Source of the DNA: Engraulis encrasicolus
Taxonomy: Eukaryota > Chordata > Actinopteri > Clupeiformes > Engraulidae
Assembly: GCF_034702125.1 (NCBI RefSeq)
Contig: NC_085859.1
Location: forward strand, 7,632,271-7,696,270
Direction of reading: 5' to 3'
Length of the DNA: 64,000 bases
A program made the position numbers and the translations under genes. Within the stretch, counting starts at the first letter, position 1; each line of letters starts with the position of its first letter. The notes below the pieces were generated by a model. It made no database searches and was not told where the DNA came from. It worked only from the letters and a program-made list of their open reading frames with translations. Below, piece after piece: positions 26,883 to 58,159 of the stretch.

Positions 26883-26885
<3 letters not shown>

Positions 26886-26897
26886 ACTGCTCACTGC

Positions 26898-27076
26898 TGG
26901 GGCCTATACTACAAAGCTGGTTCAGGATAAGTTAAGGTTAAGTTAAGGGGTAAATCATCTAATAAAATAGCTTTTCTTAGGAAAATAAGGACTCCAGGCT
27001 CTTCTATTATGTGATTTACCTCTTAACTTAACCTAACCTTAACTCATCCTGAACCAGCTTTGTAGTGTTAGTCCCC
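26898..27076. mobile_element. Small foldback MITE
   Basis: GGGGCCTATACTACAAAGCT is mirrored by AGCTTTGTAGTGTTAGTCCCC. The arms run about 70 bp, including TTCAGGATAAGTTAAGGTTA and its inverted partner. Confidence 0.75.
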
Positions 27077-27104
27077 TGAACCTGAGGATGTGCCGCGTGA
27101 GCTG

Positions 27105-27332
27105 AGAATTATAAGGTTCTATCTCCATTTTTGGTAAAATTTAGTTTTTTACATAATCTGACCCATTACATGCTTATTAATGCCTGTGTGGTGTTATTTT
27201 TGTGAAAAAAGTATTATTTTACATTGTTATTAATAAAATAAAAGCGTTCTCTCACAAAACAGCTGGGATGTAAAAACTTTGATGCTCAATATCTCAGAAC
27301 TACCCTAAACGGAGATAGAACCTTATAATTCT
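27105..27332. mobile_element. Foldback MITE (228 bp)
   Basis: The left end AGAATTATAAGGTTCTATCT is an exact inverse of the right AGATAGAACCTTATAATTCT. The interior is AT-rich and non-coding. Confidence 0.75.
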
Positions 27333-27549
27333 AAGATCACACGTTTGCACTGGGACATTACTAAACCTGACCAGTAGGGGGCAGCAGTACTCCATGAATA
27401 TCAGAGCCATAATTCCCTGATGAACACTCCACCCCGTCCAGGAAGTAATGAGCACCAGTGAAAACGAACCTAAAAAGTGAAGTGTTGTCTGACTGCCTTG
27501 CCGAACATTTGTTGGAACCCAGCTATCGTCGACTAGGCTACTTTAGAAA

Positions 27550-34475
<6,926 letters not shown>

Positions 34476-34509
34476 AGCCCCTAGAGATACTACTTCTGTG
34501 GGTCATTCA

Positions 34510-34725
<216 letters not shown>

Positions 34726-34984
34726 TCATGGACAGTTTAATTGCATGCTGGGAGATAGCTGCAATTCTTTCTCATCTCTTTGGAAGTTCTATCTGTTCCT
34801 ATTCATGAAAACTGTGTTTATCCCTAATTCAAGTTCAGTTGATTTACACACCAATGATGACATCACAGTTATTGTCCTTCTACATTTATGCCAATTTTAC
34901 CTTATTTCTGGTTTGGTTTGGTACGGTGGTGCTGCTGTTTCACATTTGTAATTGGTAGCGTGCATTAATGAAGATAAGATTAGC

Positions 34985-35445
34985 AGTGTAATTTAGCTTC
35001 TAATTTCCTGTAGTCCCCCTTTAAGTGTGAAGAGTGACTTTAAAGGATGGGGATGGTGGGGTGCCATTTTGCTTTTGTAACTGGTAGTCTACCTCAGTGT
35101 TTCCCAACCAGGGGTACGTGTACCACTAGGGGTACGCGAGCACACCTTAGGGGGTACGTGGAAAAATGTAATAATGACAATTGAATGGGGGAAAGACATA
35201 GATAGCATTGGTTAGGGGGTACTCATGGTACAACAAAATGGCTTAGGGGGTACGTGAGACAAAAAAGGTTGGGAAACACTGGTCTACCTGTACTAATGTA
35301 GCCTACATAATGAAATTATTACTTCTAATTTGCTGTAGTCTCCCTTTAACTGTGAAGAGTGACTTTAAAGGATGGGGATGGTGGGGTGCCATTTTGCTTT
35401 TGTAACTGGTAGTCTACCTGTACTAATGTAGCCTACATAATGAAA
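34985..35445. repeat. Tandem duplication of ~150-190 bp 3' of TRIM-A
   Basis: The phrase GTGAAGAGTGACTTTAAAGG through GGTAGTCTACCTGTACTAAT occurs at about 35027-35094 and 35353-35425. The first copy is cut by the hAT MITE at 35095. Confidence 0.75.
35095..35281. mobile_element. hAT-type MITE, CAGTGTTTCCCAACC family, copy 2
   Basis: The ends CAGTGTTTCCCAACC and GGTTGGGAAACACTG are perfect inverses. The target duplication GTCTACCT is perfect (35087-35094 and 35282-35289). Confidence 0.9.
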
Positions 35446-36100
35446 TTATTACTCCATAAATGTACCTCTTGTGAAGAGTGAATTTGAAGCTGCAGAGACG
35501 TTTTAATTGTGAATTTAAGAGTGAATGTAAAGTCAGTCTGTTCGTCATCGTGATCACAGTACACAGTGCTTCACAACACACATAATTAACATGTTCATGT
35601 ATTGGATTGAACATTTATGCCACATAAATATCAGAAAGAATATTTATGTATCAATAGTGCCCTTTTGATTTTTTGTTTGGTGTAGGGGTCTTGGGGTGTT
35701 GGTTTACTCAATGTGCATCAATGATTAATGTACATGTGCATAATAAAGTAACTTCTGCATAAATGTTCCACTTGTGAGGAGATTCTTTGCTTGCCCCTGC
35801 AGGAGAAGGACCCGAACCTGCAACCCTGTAACCTAAACTAAGCTCTCACCATGAATGTGTATTTCGTGGTTTTAACTAAAATACTTGCATGTGATTGGAG
35901 AGAGTCAAAGCATTGTAGACATCATGACTGGAGAATGGATAACAAGAACCAGAGAAAAGATCTTATCCTCTCCAACGCACGCACACACACACAAACACGC
36001 ACACACACATGTGCATCAATGTGTTTTTCAGGTGCCTGTTGTTGCATTGCCTATCCACTAGAGGTCCTCACTGAGTTATGGGGACTCGTCATCATACCAG
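35446..36100. other. TRIM-A 3' flank, paralogous to 51440-52110
   Basis: TTTGGTGTAGGGGTCTTGGG, GTGCATAATAAAGT (a possible polyadenylation signal near 35740) and CTTGTGAGGAGATTCTTTGC recur in the same order 3' of TRIM-B. So the duplicated block includes the 3' flank. No separate gene is seen. Confidence 0.55.
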
Positions 36101-36339
36101 TAAGGTACTGGCCATAGGACACATTCACGATAAACATGTGAGGATCGCAGGCTGGGCTACCTGGTGACAACAGAATATCATACAAATTAGATTATAACCA
36201 CTCAAATGAGCCTATGGGTTGCCGAGGCGGGATTTAAAAACGTTCTAAGAAATATGGCGGCTGTCCGTGCTGCTTCCAATATCAACGTTTTTGCTTAATT
36301 TAAAGAGCTAGGCTGTACTTGCCATTTGACATAATCAGC

Positions 36340-36744
36340 CACTGCAGTGGCAACTCTAGTCTTTTTTAACCTCTTCATGTACTGTGCAACAATCACAGAT
36401 GTGTTATCGGTAGAGCACGAGTGTCGCAAGCACAATAAAGTTGTTCCCCTACCTCTCAGAGTACTTTTGTTTCTTTCTACACGTGACTCAATGAACTCGT
36501 CCAATAAGTTTTACATGTACTGTGTCATCGTCCTCTTCCAAGCAGGAATAGAAACCTGATTGGCCACACCCACATCCAACCTACCTGCTCCTACCTTTAC
36601 GCTTCCTGATAACAAAAAATGGTCCTGATTGGCCAATCCCCAACCCCAACCTCCCTGGGCTCCTCCTTAGTGTTCTGAGGAAGTCAGCTGTCACTCTGCT
36701 GCTGCTTCTCAGTGTGTGAAGTTGCTGTTTGGAAGATTTACAAA
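36340..36744 (+). promoter_or_regulatory. TRIM-B promoter region with inverted CCAAT boxes
   Basis: GATTGGCC at 36558 (followed by ACACCCAC, a CACCC-like box) and palindromic GATTGGCCAATC at 36627-36638 lie about 187 and 118 bp before the ATG. The whole stretch is closely repeated upstream of TRIM-C (55573-55956) but not TRIM-A. There is no clear TATA box. Confidence 0.5.
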
Positions 36745-47018
<10,274 letters not shown>

Positions 47019-47676
47019 GGACCCTACAGGCAAATGCTGCTCCTGTGGGTCATTCAGTATACAGTGGGGAATGGTGGGGAGTCATAAAGGCATGTCCACA
47101 GGTGCAATTTTTGTTGATTTATCTNAAGCCTTTGATCTTGTAAACCACTACATTTTACTGGACAAATTACAGTCGATAGGTCTTTCTAAACAGGCACTTC
47201 TATGGTTCAACTCTTACTTACACCTTAGGCAACAGTGTGTGTCTTTCCAGGGAAGTCTTTCTCAATATACTCTCATTGAAAAAGGAGTTCCTCAGGGGTC
47301 ATCGCTTGGGCCTCTTTTATTTTCAATCTTTATTAATGACCTCCCTGCTGTCTGCCAAGATTGCTCTATACATTTACGTATATGGCGACGATGCAGTCCT
47401 TTATAATTCTAATACTAATCTATCTAAGATTCAGTCTGATCTGCAAGTAGACATCCCCAGAATTCAAAAGTGGTTTCAATGCAACGACTTGTTGCTCAAT
47501 AAAAATAAGTCTCTCTGCATGTTTTTCCCAACAAGATCAGCGACAAGGAGTCAATTCAAATTGGCTGTGAACTTTATTGATGGTACACCCCTGGGTGAAG
47601 TTGATGAGTATAAATATCTTGGTGTACGGCTTGATTCCCAACTGTCTTTCAAATCACACATAGATTCTGTAGTTAA

Positions 47677-48780
47677 AGACATCCTATGCAACTTTGACAT
47701 GGAAACACACCGATGTAAACAACTCCATAGCGGCCTCTAGTGGTTCTCCTGAAAATTTGCATTGAACTGAATTAGATAGACATTGGCTTCCAGATTATGT
47801 GCTAATTAAATTTCTTCGTCTTCTGTAATTAGCCAGATTCCCTTCCTTGCATTCAGCTCTCTCCACTTCTAAGGGGCTTTATCAGCGATTCTCCCCCTTG
47901 CTTATGAGTTCGCTGCTTCGTCTATTCACTTCACACAACTGCAATAACGTTTGCACTTCCCTCAGATGGATATTATTTGATCCACTTGTTCCCGGCAGAT
48001 ATCCCCGTCTTTATTTCACATTTCCAGTAACTATATAGTACCTGTACATTAGGAGAACGAGGAGACAAAAGGCTATTGCTTATTTTGTTGTAATAATAAA
48101 GATTTGATTTCCAAGTCGAGGTGACAAGACGCGTTTTTATCATGTGGTGTTGAAAGTGAAAGTGGACACCCATAAGCCGGCTAGGGATCACGTTTTGTTT
48201 CCTCTTGATCGACAACATTTTTTAGCCTCGCTCGACTGATTGTGTCCTTTGACATCAAGTAAAATGTGCGCCATCAGATTTCAACTCGTATACATTTGTG
48301 TAGCTTTGTAAACTAAAACGAGGTGGCGTGGACTTTGAGAATGCTAATGCATATCCCAGTGCAGTGAATGAGTGATACAATCCACATATTTGCTCTTTTG
48401 GCGTTTGGTGCTCTCCGTTTTGAAGCCCTTTTCCAATGTTCACATAAGCGATTTATTTGCCTGTCCAAACCTTTCATCTCAATTAGCTCGTGATTTATTT
48501 GCAGTCCCATTCGTTGTTTTCGCTGCATGCCAGCGTGATATTTTACAATCAGCTAGCAAGTAGCCAGCTTTCAGCGAGCTGCTGCTGTTTAGTTAGCAAA
48601 CGAAGGGGAATGGGTCTCTCATTCGTTCCACTCATACACCATAGAAATCTAGACGCCCCTAGCGGCCACAAATATCCACAACAACAAAGGGCGCGGCGCT
48701 TCCAGGCAAAACTGCAAGTGCAGTTCCAACCCTGAGTTCCAAGCCATTTCATGACTATGAAAAAGTTGCATAGTGTTTCT
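47677..48780. mobile_element. TTAA-flanked element inside the LINE
   Basis: The TTAA copies are at 47673-47676 and 48781-48784. The ends AGACATCCTATGCAACTTT and the inverse AAAGTTGCATAGTGTTTCT match imperfectly. Removing it plus one TTAA keeps the LINE reading frame continuous. No coding region is recognised. Confidence 0.75.
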
Positions 48781-49154
48781 TTAAAAAGCTCAACTGTAAT
48801 CTTAGAATGTTGCATCGTTCCAATAATTGCTTCACAATACAGATCAGAACAAGAATAATGAAACAACTTTTATTCCCAATTATAGACTATGCAGATGTAG
48901 TGTATCAGAATACCAGTGAGACTAATCTTAAGCCACTGAGCGTTGCCTACAACAATATATGTAGGTTTGTGCTTAGGTGCCCCTACAGAACACATCACTG
49001 CACTCTGTATAACTCTTTAAACATTTTTTCACCCAAAGTAAGGATGCAGTTCCATTGGTTTCTGATCATCTATAAATGTCTACACCTCAACTATCCACTT
49101 TACCTAAAACAATATTTGATACCATACCATACAAACTTTCGGTTAAGGCACACC

Positions 49155-49211
49155 CATGGCCGTAGTTACATTTGAGGCTAGCGAGGTCCGGACCTGGCCT
49201 ATCGTGAGAGG

Positions 49212-49272
<61 letters not shown>

Positions 49273-50580
49273 TTAACGGCAAATATGACCAACTGAAACA
49301 CACAAAAACATATATAAACCTTTGTGAAGCGTCCTTTGCAAACTGTGGTTAACATCCATGTGCTATGTGTTCTAGTTTTGCCTTTGTGTTCTGTTTTTGA
49401 GAGTTTGAGAGATTGATTAATATCGCAAGAGGTGCGACTCGTGGGAGAGAACGCAACTCAGCCGACATCGCAAGTGTTTGGTCGCGTTCGTGACAGAGCA
49501 TTGCGCAACGCAAAATTACCATGCTTTCTGGTTGGAAAAATGCATTGAAATGGCAAAGTGTGCGTGTGCAGCCTGCGCAGTAATGTGCCGTCACGAACGC
49601 GCCCATTAAGCACGCGCTTGGTGAGGTCTCTGCTACCAGAAAGCCCGCGCTTGGTGAGATCTCCGCTAACAGAAAGCCAACCGTTGTATAGACTAGGGTA
49701 CATAAAGCTCATGCGTAACAAGTAGGCTATGGTGTCTTAAAAAGCCATTTGAGTCATTATTTTAAGAAGGCCGGCTGCTGCATCAGCTGCTGCATAAAGG
49801 TAAAAGCAGGATATCCGTGAAAGGTAATTGATTGTAAATTGGAAAGATAAACACTGACAGAGGAGGTCACCGGAACATCTTCAGGTGTGGATATTTTCCT
49901 GTTAATTTGTCTTCGTCAGAGTCAATCGCAGTAAAATATCCACACCTGAAGAGGCTCCCGTGACTACTGTGTCTGCATAGCCGTGACGCATCAGATGGCT
50001 CAGGAGCGCGGAGGATAGGCTACTTTTCTTTCTCGTTGATAGACTTTTGTCTTCTGCGCTTGTGAAGAACTATAACAACTAAATAAAAACAAAACGTTTG
50101 ATGCGACTCTAGGAAGAAAAAAGTTTACTCCAAAATAGGTGGTTTGCACTACAGAGATAGCTATCCCTGTATCTTTGGAGGAAAACAGCTGAAGTGTAAT
50201 TTCATTGGGAGAAAAATATGAATGGCTGAGCAACTTGCCATCTGAGGATGTAGCTTATTGTGCAACTTCAGGGTCAAACGTAAGTTTCCTTACAAAGGGC
50301 TTTACTGACTGGGAGGATGCTGTTTATAATAAAAGAGGCATGATACCAAAGCATAGCCATTCAAAGGGAATAGGCTGAGTTGGCTGAAAACTACAACATA
50401 TTTATTATTATACATGTCTACATATTTACTATTTCACATTAGGCCTATACATTCATAGAGGAGGGCCCTATATATAGGCCTGTGTAGCCTATATTTATTT
50501 ATTTTATGAATTCATTTTTAATTTATATTTTATATTAATAATAAAATTTCGCCTACTTCACATGGCTGGCTACGGCCATG
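49155..50580. mobile_element. hAT-like element (1.43 kb) inside the LINE
   Basis: The ends CATGGCCGTAG and CTACGGCCATG are perfect inverses. GGCACACC duplicates flank it (49147-49154 and 50581-50588). It contains an (ATT)n tract at 49216-49273. The LINE frame is continuous across the empty site. Confidence 0.85.
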
Positions 50581-51439
50581 GGCACACCGAACACCTTTCT
50601 CTCACTGTGCCACACATCTCCAAAGAAAGCGGCAAGCGTTGTTTTAATTACAAAGCTCCTTTTGACTGGAATACACTACCTGGGTCAATAAGATCATCCT
50701 CAACCCTGGGGCAGTTTAAGACATCTCTGTCAATGTATTTGAATGCATGCAACACATGTACATGTTTTCACTAATATTGCTGCAACTCAAATTAACTTCT
50801 CTTTTTGTTATTCCTGCAAGCTCGTAGTCTCACTGAGTCCAGGTTGGCATGCACTCCCAGTTTGCAGTGAATCTCTGTTTTCTTTTTTATGCCTTCTCGG
50901 ATTCTGGATTTTTGATCTCCTGTTTTAATTTTAATTTTAATTTCATGTCTTTTATTTTATTTCTTTTTTTTTTTTTAGTATCTATTATACTGCCTATACG
51001 CAATGCACTTGTCTTATCCATTACAAAGAACACAGTATTACGGGGGTTGGATGGGAGGGGAGGGGTGAGGAGGCTGTGGATTGAACGTGTGTGAATGTGA
51101 GTGAATGAATGTATAGTGCTGTAATGTATTGTCTTGTATTGTTTGAATTGTCCAGATTTAAGGGGACCCTATTGAAAATGAGATGTCACATCTCAAGAGG
51201 CACTCCCCGTAAATAAATAAATTCAAATTCAAGTTTTGCTTTAACTAGTGTCAAAGATTAATGTAGGCCTACGTAATGAAATCATTGCTCTAAAACATGT
51301 ACCACTGGTGAAGAGTAAATGTACCACCAGAGAGGCTGTATGGGTCTTTGGGTGGTGTTTAACTCAATGTGTCTTGTTTTGCTCGTGTATGGTAACTGTT
51401 GTTAAATATTAATGTACAGTACATAATTAAACATTTATT

Positions 51440-52110
<671 letters not shown>

Positions 52111-52170
52111 GGACTAGGTTTCTGGATAGGCAATCATTAGCATCCATGAATACGGTACATCTTACAAGCA

Positions 52171-52292
<122 letters not shown>

Positions 52293-52500
52293 AAAACACA
52301 CAAGTAAAAGTTTATGGTACACAAGAGAAAAAAACTTGACAGACTTTAATCAGATGAAACGTCATTTTAATTAACACAAGTAGTGATGGGGTGAGGAACA
52401 GTTGACCAGAAGACTTCTGAAACCAATGAGGGGGCTTCAATGGAGAGGAAGTTTGACTCTCTCTGTGTTATATCATATTTAATGATTGGTTTATACAGGG

Positions 52501-52800
52501 ACAGTCATGGGTGAGCGGTTAGGGCGTCAGACTTGCATCCCAGAGGTTGCCGGTTCGACGCCCGACCCGCCAGGTTGGTGGGGGGAGTAATCAACCAGTG
52601 CTCTCCCCCATCCTCCTTCATGACTGAGGTACCCTGAGCATGGTACCGTCCCACCGCACTGCTCCCCTGAGGGCTGCCCCCTTGCACGGGTGAGGCATGA
52701 ATGCAATTTCGTGTGCAGTGTTCACTTGTGTGCTGTGGAGTGCTGTGTCACAATTACAATGGGAGTTAGAGTTTCCCAATGGGCTTTCGCTTTCACTTTC
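52501..52800 (+). mobile_element. tRNA-derived SINE, family S1, copy 2
   Basis: The plus-strand head ATGGGTGAGCGGTTAGGGCG (A box) and GCCGGTTCGACGCCCGACCC (B box) are followed by the GAGCATGGTACCGTCCCACC body and a CTTTCACTTTC tail, as in copy 1. Confidence 0.75.
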
Positions 52801-52829
52801 ATACACATCATAGTCATGTGACAAGAGCA

Positions 52830-53290
52830 CTACTACAGTGTTGAATTTGACTCTCAATGTGTTAATGCCAATGGTGCGTGTTGGATTTGACTCTCTAAGT
52901 GTTAAGTTAATGAAGTGTTGAATTTGACTCTCAAAGTGTTATATTTACTGGTTGATTATGCACATCTAGTCAGATGACAAGAAGACTAGTGTTGGATTTT
53001 ACTCTCTAAGTGGTATATGCAATGGAGAGTGTTATATTTGACTCTCTAAGTGTTATGTCCAATGGAGCATGTTGGATTTGACATCCTCAGCTCAGATTTG
53101 ATCACCTCAGCAACCAAAGTTGTACTTGATGAAGGACTGAGCGTCTGAAACACCGCACTGTTAAGTATTTGGGAGCGTAGAGCAGTGTTGTGGACATTTA
53201 TTATTTCCTTTAAGTTCTCCTTTAAGTTAATACATTTATTATTTCCTTTAAGTTCTCATTTAAGTTCTCCTTTAAGTTTCCTTTAAGTTT
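52830..53290. repeat. Degenerate minisatellites
   Basis: GTTGGATTTGACTCTCTAAG with GTGTTA recurs five to six times (52840-53080). CTTTAAGTTCTCCTTTAAGT repeats at 53210-53290. No gene is seen. Confidence 0.65.
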
Positions 53291-53430
53291 CTTGTTTGGT
53301 CCAGCACCTGTGTCACTGATGTACTAATACACATTAACACACTAATATACATAGTAATACACATTATTGCACATTGCAGTAAACATGTAGTACACATTTC
53401 AGTATACCAATCAGCCTTACTGTATATCAG

Positions 53431-55063
<1,633 letters not shown>

Positions 55064-55177
55064 ACACACACACACTCCATTTAGGGTGGGTGCTAAGGAC
55101 CCCCTACATGAGGGCTTGCATGTTCATGTCCATGGGGACCCGGGTTCAAGTCTGGCCTGGGTCATTTCCCAGCCCTG

Positions 55178-55181
<4 letters not shown>

Positions 55182-55239
<58 letters not shown>
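55182..55239. repeat. (CT)n microsatellite
   Basis: About 29 CT units. Confidence 0.97.
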
Positions 55240-55242
<3 letters not shown>

Positions 55243-55572
55243 TGTCATACTCTCAGCTGTCTTTTCATTAATAAAGACACCAAACATTCTCAAATGTCCA
55301 AGGATGTGTTTCCATTTATGAAGTTGAATTGTGCTGTTGTGAATATATATCTAATATAAATGGATTTTTAAAAAATATTTTGTTTGATTTATATGATTTA
55401 AGTATGTAGGCCTATTTATTTTCTGCCTTTGAATAATGTGCCACCTCATATCCACACAATATGTCAGTTTTGACAGTGGTGAGCGTACTCTCTCAATTTA
55501 TTTGACTCAAAAGCACAGACCTATGGCAGCTGCGCTTGCCATTTTCCGGAGCTGTCAGCCCTTGTCATGGCG

Positions 55573-55956
55573 CTAGTCTTTTTTAATTTCTCTGCATGTA
55601 CTGTACATCAATCACAAATGTGCTATTAGTAGAGCACGAGTTTAGCAAGCACAATATAGTTGCTTACCTACCTCTCAAAGTATTTTTGTGTCTTTCTACA
55701 CGTGACTCAAATAACTCGTCCAACAAGTTTTACATGTACTGTGTCATCGTCCTCTTCCAAGCAGGAATAGAAACCTGATTGGCCACACCCACATATATCC
55801 TACCTGATCCTACCTTTACGCTTAACAAAAAAATTCCTGATTGGCCAATTCACAACCCCTCCCTCCCTGGGCTCAGCCTTAGTGTTCTGAGGAAGTCAGC
55901 TGTCATTCTGCTGCTGCTTCTCATAGTGTGTACTTGGTGTTTGGTAGGGCTACAAC
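55573..55956 (+). promoter_or_regulatory. TRIM-C promoter region with inverted CCAAT boxes
   Basis: GATTGGCCACACCCAC at 55777 and palindromic GATTGGCCAATT at 55839-55850 sit at the same spacing as in TRIM-B. The shared block ends near the ATG. Confidence 0.5.
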
Positions 55957-57706
55957 ATGGCGTCAGCGTCTTCTCAGGCGGAGGAAAACTACACTTGTTC
56001 AGTCTGTTGTGAGCTGTTGAGGGATCCAGTGACCATTACATGTGGACATAACTTTTGTATGAAATGTATTAAGAAATGGTGGGATCGAGAGGATCATAAA
56101 AGAAAATATAGCTGCCCCCTCTGCAAGCGCACCTTCGACTCCAGGCCTGATCTCCACAAAAACTGTCAGATGGCCGAAATGGTGGAGGAGCACAGGAAGA
56201 CCAGAATCCAAGTTGCTGCTCCAGCTCGCTGTTATGCTGGACCTGGAGATGTGGCATGCGACGTCTGCACTGAGAAAAAACTCAAAGCTGTCAAGTCCTG
56301 TCTGGATTGTCCGAAGTCATACTGTGAAACTCATTTAAAAATCCATGATGAACTTCATGGTGAAAATCACGCCGTGATCGATGCCACAGGCCAGCTACAG
56401 GAGAGGATCTGCCCCCATCATAAGAGGGTTTTGGAAATATTCTGTCGCACTGACCAGAGTTGTATCTGCTATCTCTGTGAGAGGGATGACCACAAAGATC
56501 ATGACACAATCACGGCTACGGCAGAGTGGAGGGACAAAAAGGTAAGGGGGTGTATTCCCTTACACGTATAATACACTTCTATATGACTTAATATTCTATC
56601 TGCCACACAGTTGTAACTCAATACTGAATACTGGAAAACAGCAGTTGCTACACTTGACCACACCGTAACCTGTGTTTCGTGTTTCTCAATGTTTATATAG
56701 TCACAGTTTATGCCAGCTAAAAATGACAGGTACTGTTGCTAGTCTGTGCGCATATCCAACCAATGTAGAAAAACGGGTTGAGCTCCAGACATTAAGTATT
56801 GCACACACAACCTGTTTGCCCTGCTTTTCCCACACATGTTGGTCTGTGAAGTGAAGTGAAATGAAAGTGATAACCCAACAGGGAAACTCCAACTCCCATT
56901 GTCATTGTGACATAGCACTCTTCAGTACCCAAGTGTACACTGCACACTGCACACAACGAAATTGCATTTATGGTGCCCCCAAAGGCGCCCGAAAGGGAGC
57001 AGTGCGGCGGGAGGGTACCATGCTCAGGGTACCTCCATCATGTAGGAGGATGGGGGAGAGGACTAGTTAAAGGGGTAATCCGGTGTGAAATGGGTTACGT
57101 AGTGTTAACTGGTGATGCTGAGCGATAACTTTTGCCACTTACCTCACCCTCATAGGTCCCCTGCAATACGAAGTCAAGCGCTAGTTAGCCGATGCTAACA
57201 TAGGGCTTTTAATGTGAATTAGCCATCCTTATAAACCTGTACTTTCCACCCATTTATGGGCCTCAAAATTACTTAAATGTTCATTCCGTAGAGTCGCGGG
57301 GTTGTTGACATGTACATCCAGGCACAGAGAAGTTTGATAGTGCACCATTCTTACAGGGTTTCGCAAACGCTGATATCCAAGTGCAGAGATACAATCAGCA
57401 AAGGCGATATGTCCAGTGTATCCACCCATACCTGCAGTTCACCTAGAGGGCGCTGTCGACACAGCGCAGCCCATTCATTCGAAGGGAGTCTGCATTCAGT
57501 TGTTGGCGCCCCTAGAGTGCAGTACCACCCGGAAAAGTAGTGAGTAGACACACTTTGCTGATTGTATCTCTGCACTTGGATATGGTGTTGTTTCTAAACA
57601 AACGGTGCACTATCAAACTTCTCTGTGCCTGGATTTACATGTCAACAACTCCGCGACTCTACGGAATACATACATACATACATACATACATACATACATA
57701 CATACA

Positions 57707-57740
<34 letters not shown>

Positions 57741-58149
57741 CATACATACATACATACATACATACATACATACATACATACATACATACATACATACATA
57801 CATAAATACATACATAGTGCATGTGTTTGTTGCAGAGGTGTCAAAAGTAAAAGTAAAAGTACTTTTGTGGTGTAATTACAACACTAGCACATGGAATTAC
57901 AGAGCTGTTACACCATTTACTCCATTGTACCTAATGAGATAGACCGTTGGTTACTCAGATAAGTTACTTGTGTTGGAAGGAAACTGTGTTTCTTTCTTTT
58001 TTTAAACTTTTACTTTTGATACCTCTGGTTTGTTGTGATTCATGTTGGTACAGGAGGGGTTGAAGCAGAGCCAGAGGAGATACCAGCAGATAATCCAGTT
58101 GAAGGAGAAGGAGCTGCAGGAGCTGAGGAAGGCTGAAGAGACTCTCAAG
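55957..58149 (+). CDS. TRIM-C: TRIM E3 ligase, 5' part (exons 1 and 2)
   Basis: Exon 1 (55957-56541) encodes 195 residues starting MASASSQAEENYTCSVCCEL, with C3HC4 RING (Cys14, 17, then C-G-H at about 29-31) and two B-boxes ending CERDDHKDHDTI. It ends AAAAAG|GTAAGG. Exon 2 (58054-58149) is the standard 96-nt coiled-coil exon (EGLKQSQRRYQQIIQLKEKE), phase 0 on both sides. No exon 3 or later was found up to 64000, where transposons fill the sequence, so the rest lies beyond the window or is lost. A hAT MITE ends 26 nt before exon 2. Confidence 0.8.
56855..57068 (-). mobile_element. SINE family S1, copy 3 (truncated)
   Basis: The minus-strand body with GAGCATGGTACCCTCCCGCC and tail match copies 1 and 2; the tRNA-like head is missing. 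It lies in TRIM-C intron 1. Confidence 0.7.
57283..57667. mobile_element. Foldback element with ~115-bp arms
   Basis: ATTCCGTAGAGTCGCGGGGT (57283 onward) is inverted at 57648-57667. The arms include CAGGCACAGAGAAGTTTGAT and its inverse. The centre (CCTGCAGTTCAC through CACCCGGAAAAGTAG) resembles 19937-20050 inside the large foldback. Confidence 0.7.
57660..57820. repeat. (CATA)n microsatellite
   Basis: About 38 ACAT units, with one TATA variant near 57735 and one AAATA near 57803. Confidence 0.97.
57833..58027. mobile_element. hAT MITE adjacent to TRIM-C exon 2 acceptor
   Basis: The ends CAGAGGTGTCAAAAGTAAAAG and CTTTTACTTTTGATACCTCTG are inverses. The perfect duplication GTTTGTTG flanks it (57825-57832 and 58028-58035). 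Confidence 0.9.
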
Positions 58150-58159
58150 GTGAGAACTG

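Larger units (their letters stand above)
47086..51232 (+). mobile_element. LINE in the TRIM-B 3' region, split by two DNA transposons
   Basis: RT pieces in order: AIFVDLSXAFDLVNHYILL, GVPQGSSLGPLLFSIFINDL, YGDDAVLYNS (YxDD-type box), EYKYLGVRLDSQLSFKSHID, then LFPIIDYADVVYQNTS and CRFVLRCPYRTHHCTLYNSL, and finally SKESGKRCFNYKAPFDWNTL. There is a frameshift near 47380. The 3' end has GGGACCCTATTGAAAATGAG and AAATAAATAAATTCAAATTC. The 5' end is truncated. One ambiguous base (N) lies at 47125. Insertions at 47677-48780 and 49155-50580 interrupt it. Confidence 0.8.

Noticed and set aside
27450..27480. ISRE-like GAAAACGAAC upstream of TRIM-A
   Set aside because: Only a partial match to the GAAANNGAAA consensus and not present before TRIM-B or TRIM-C.
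47125..47125. The single N as a sign of an assembly gap
   Set aside because: It is one ambiguous base within a continuous LINE frame, not a gap.
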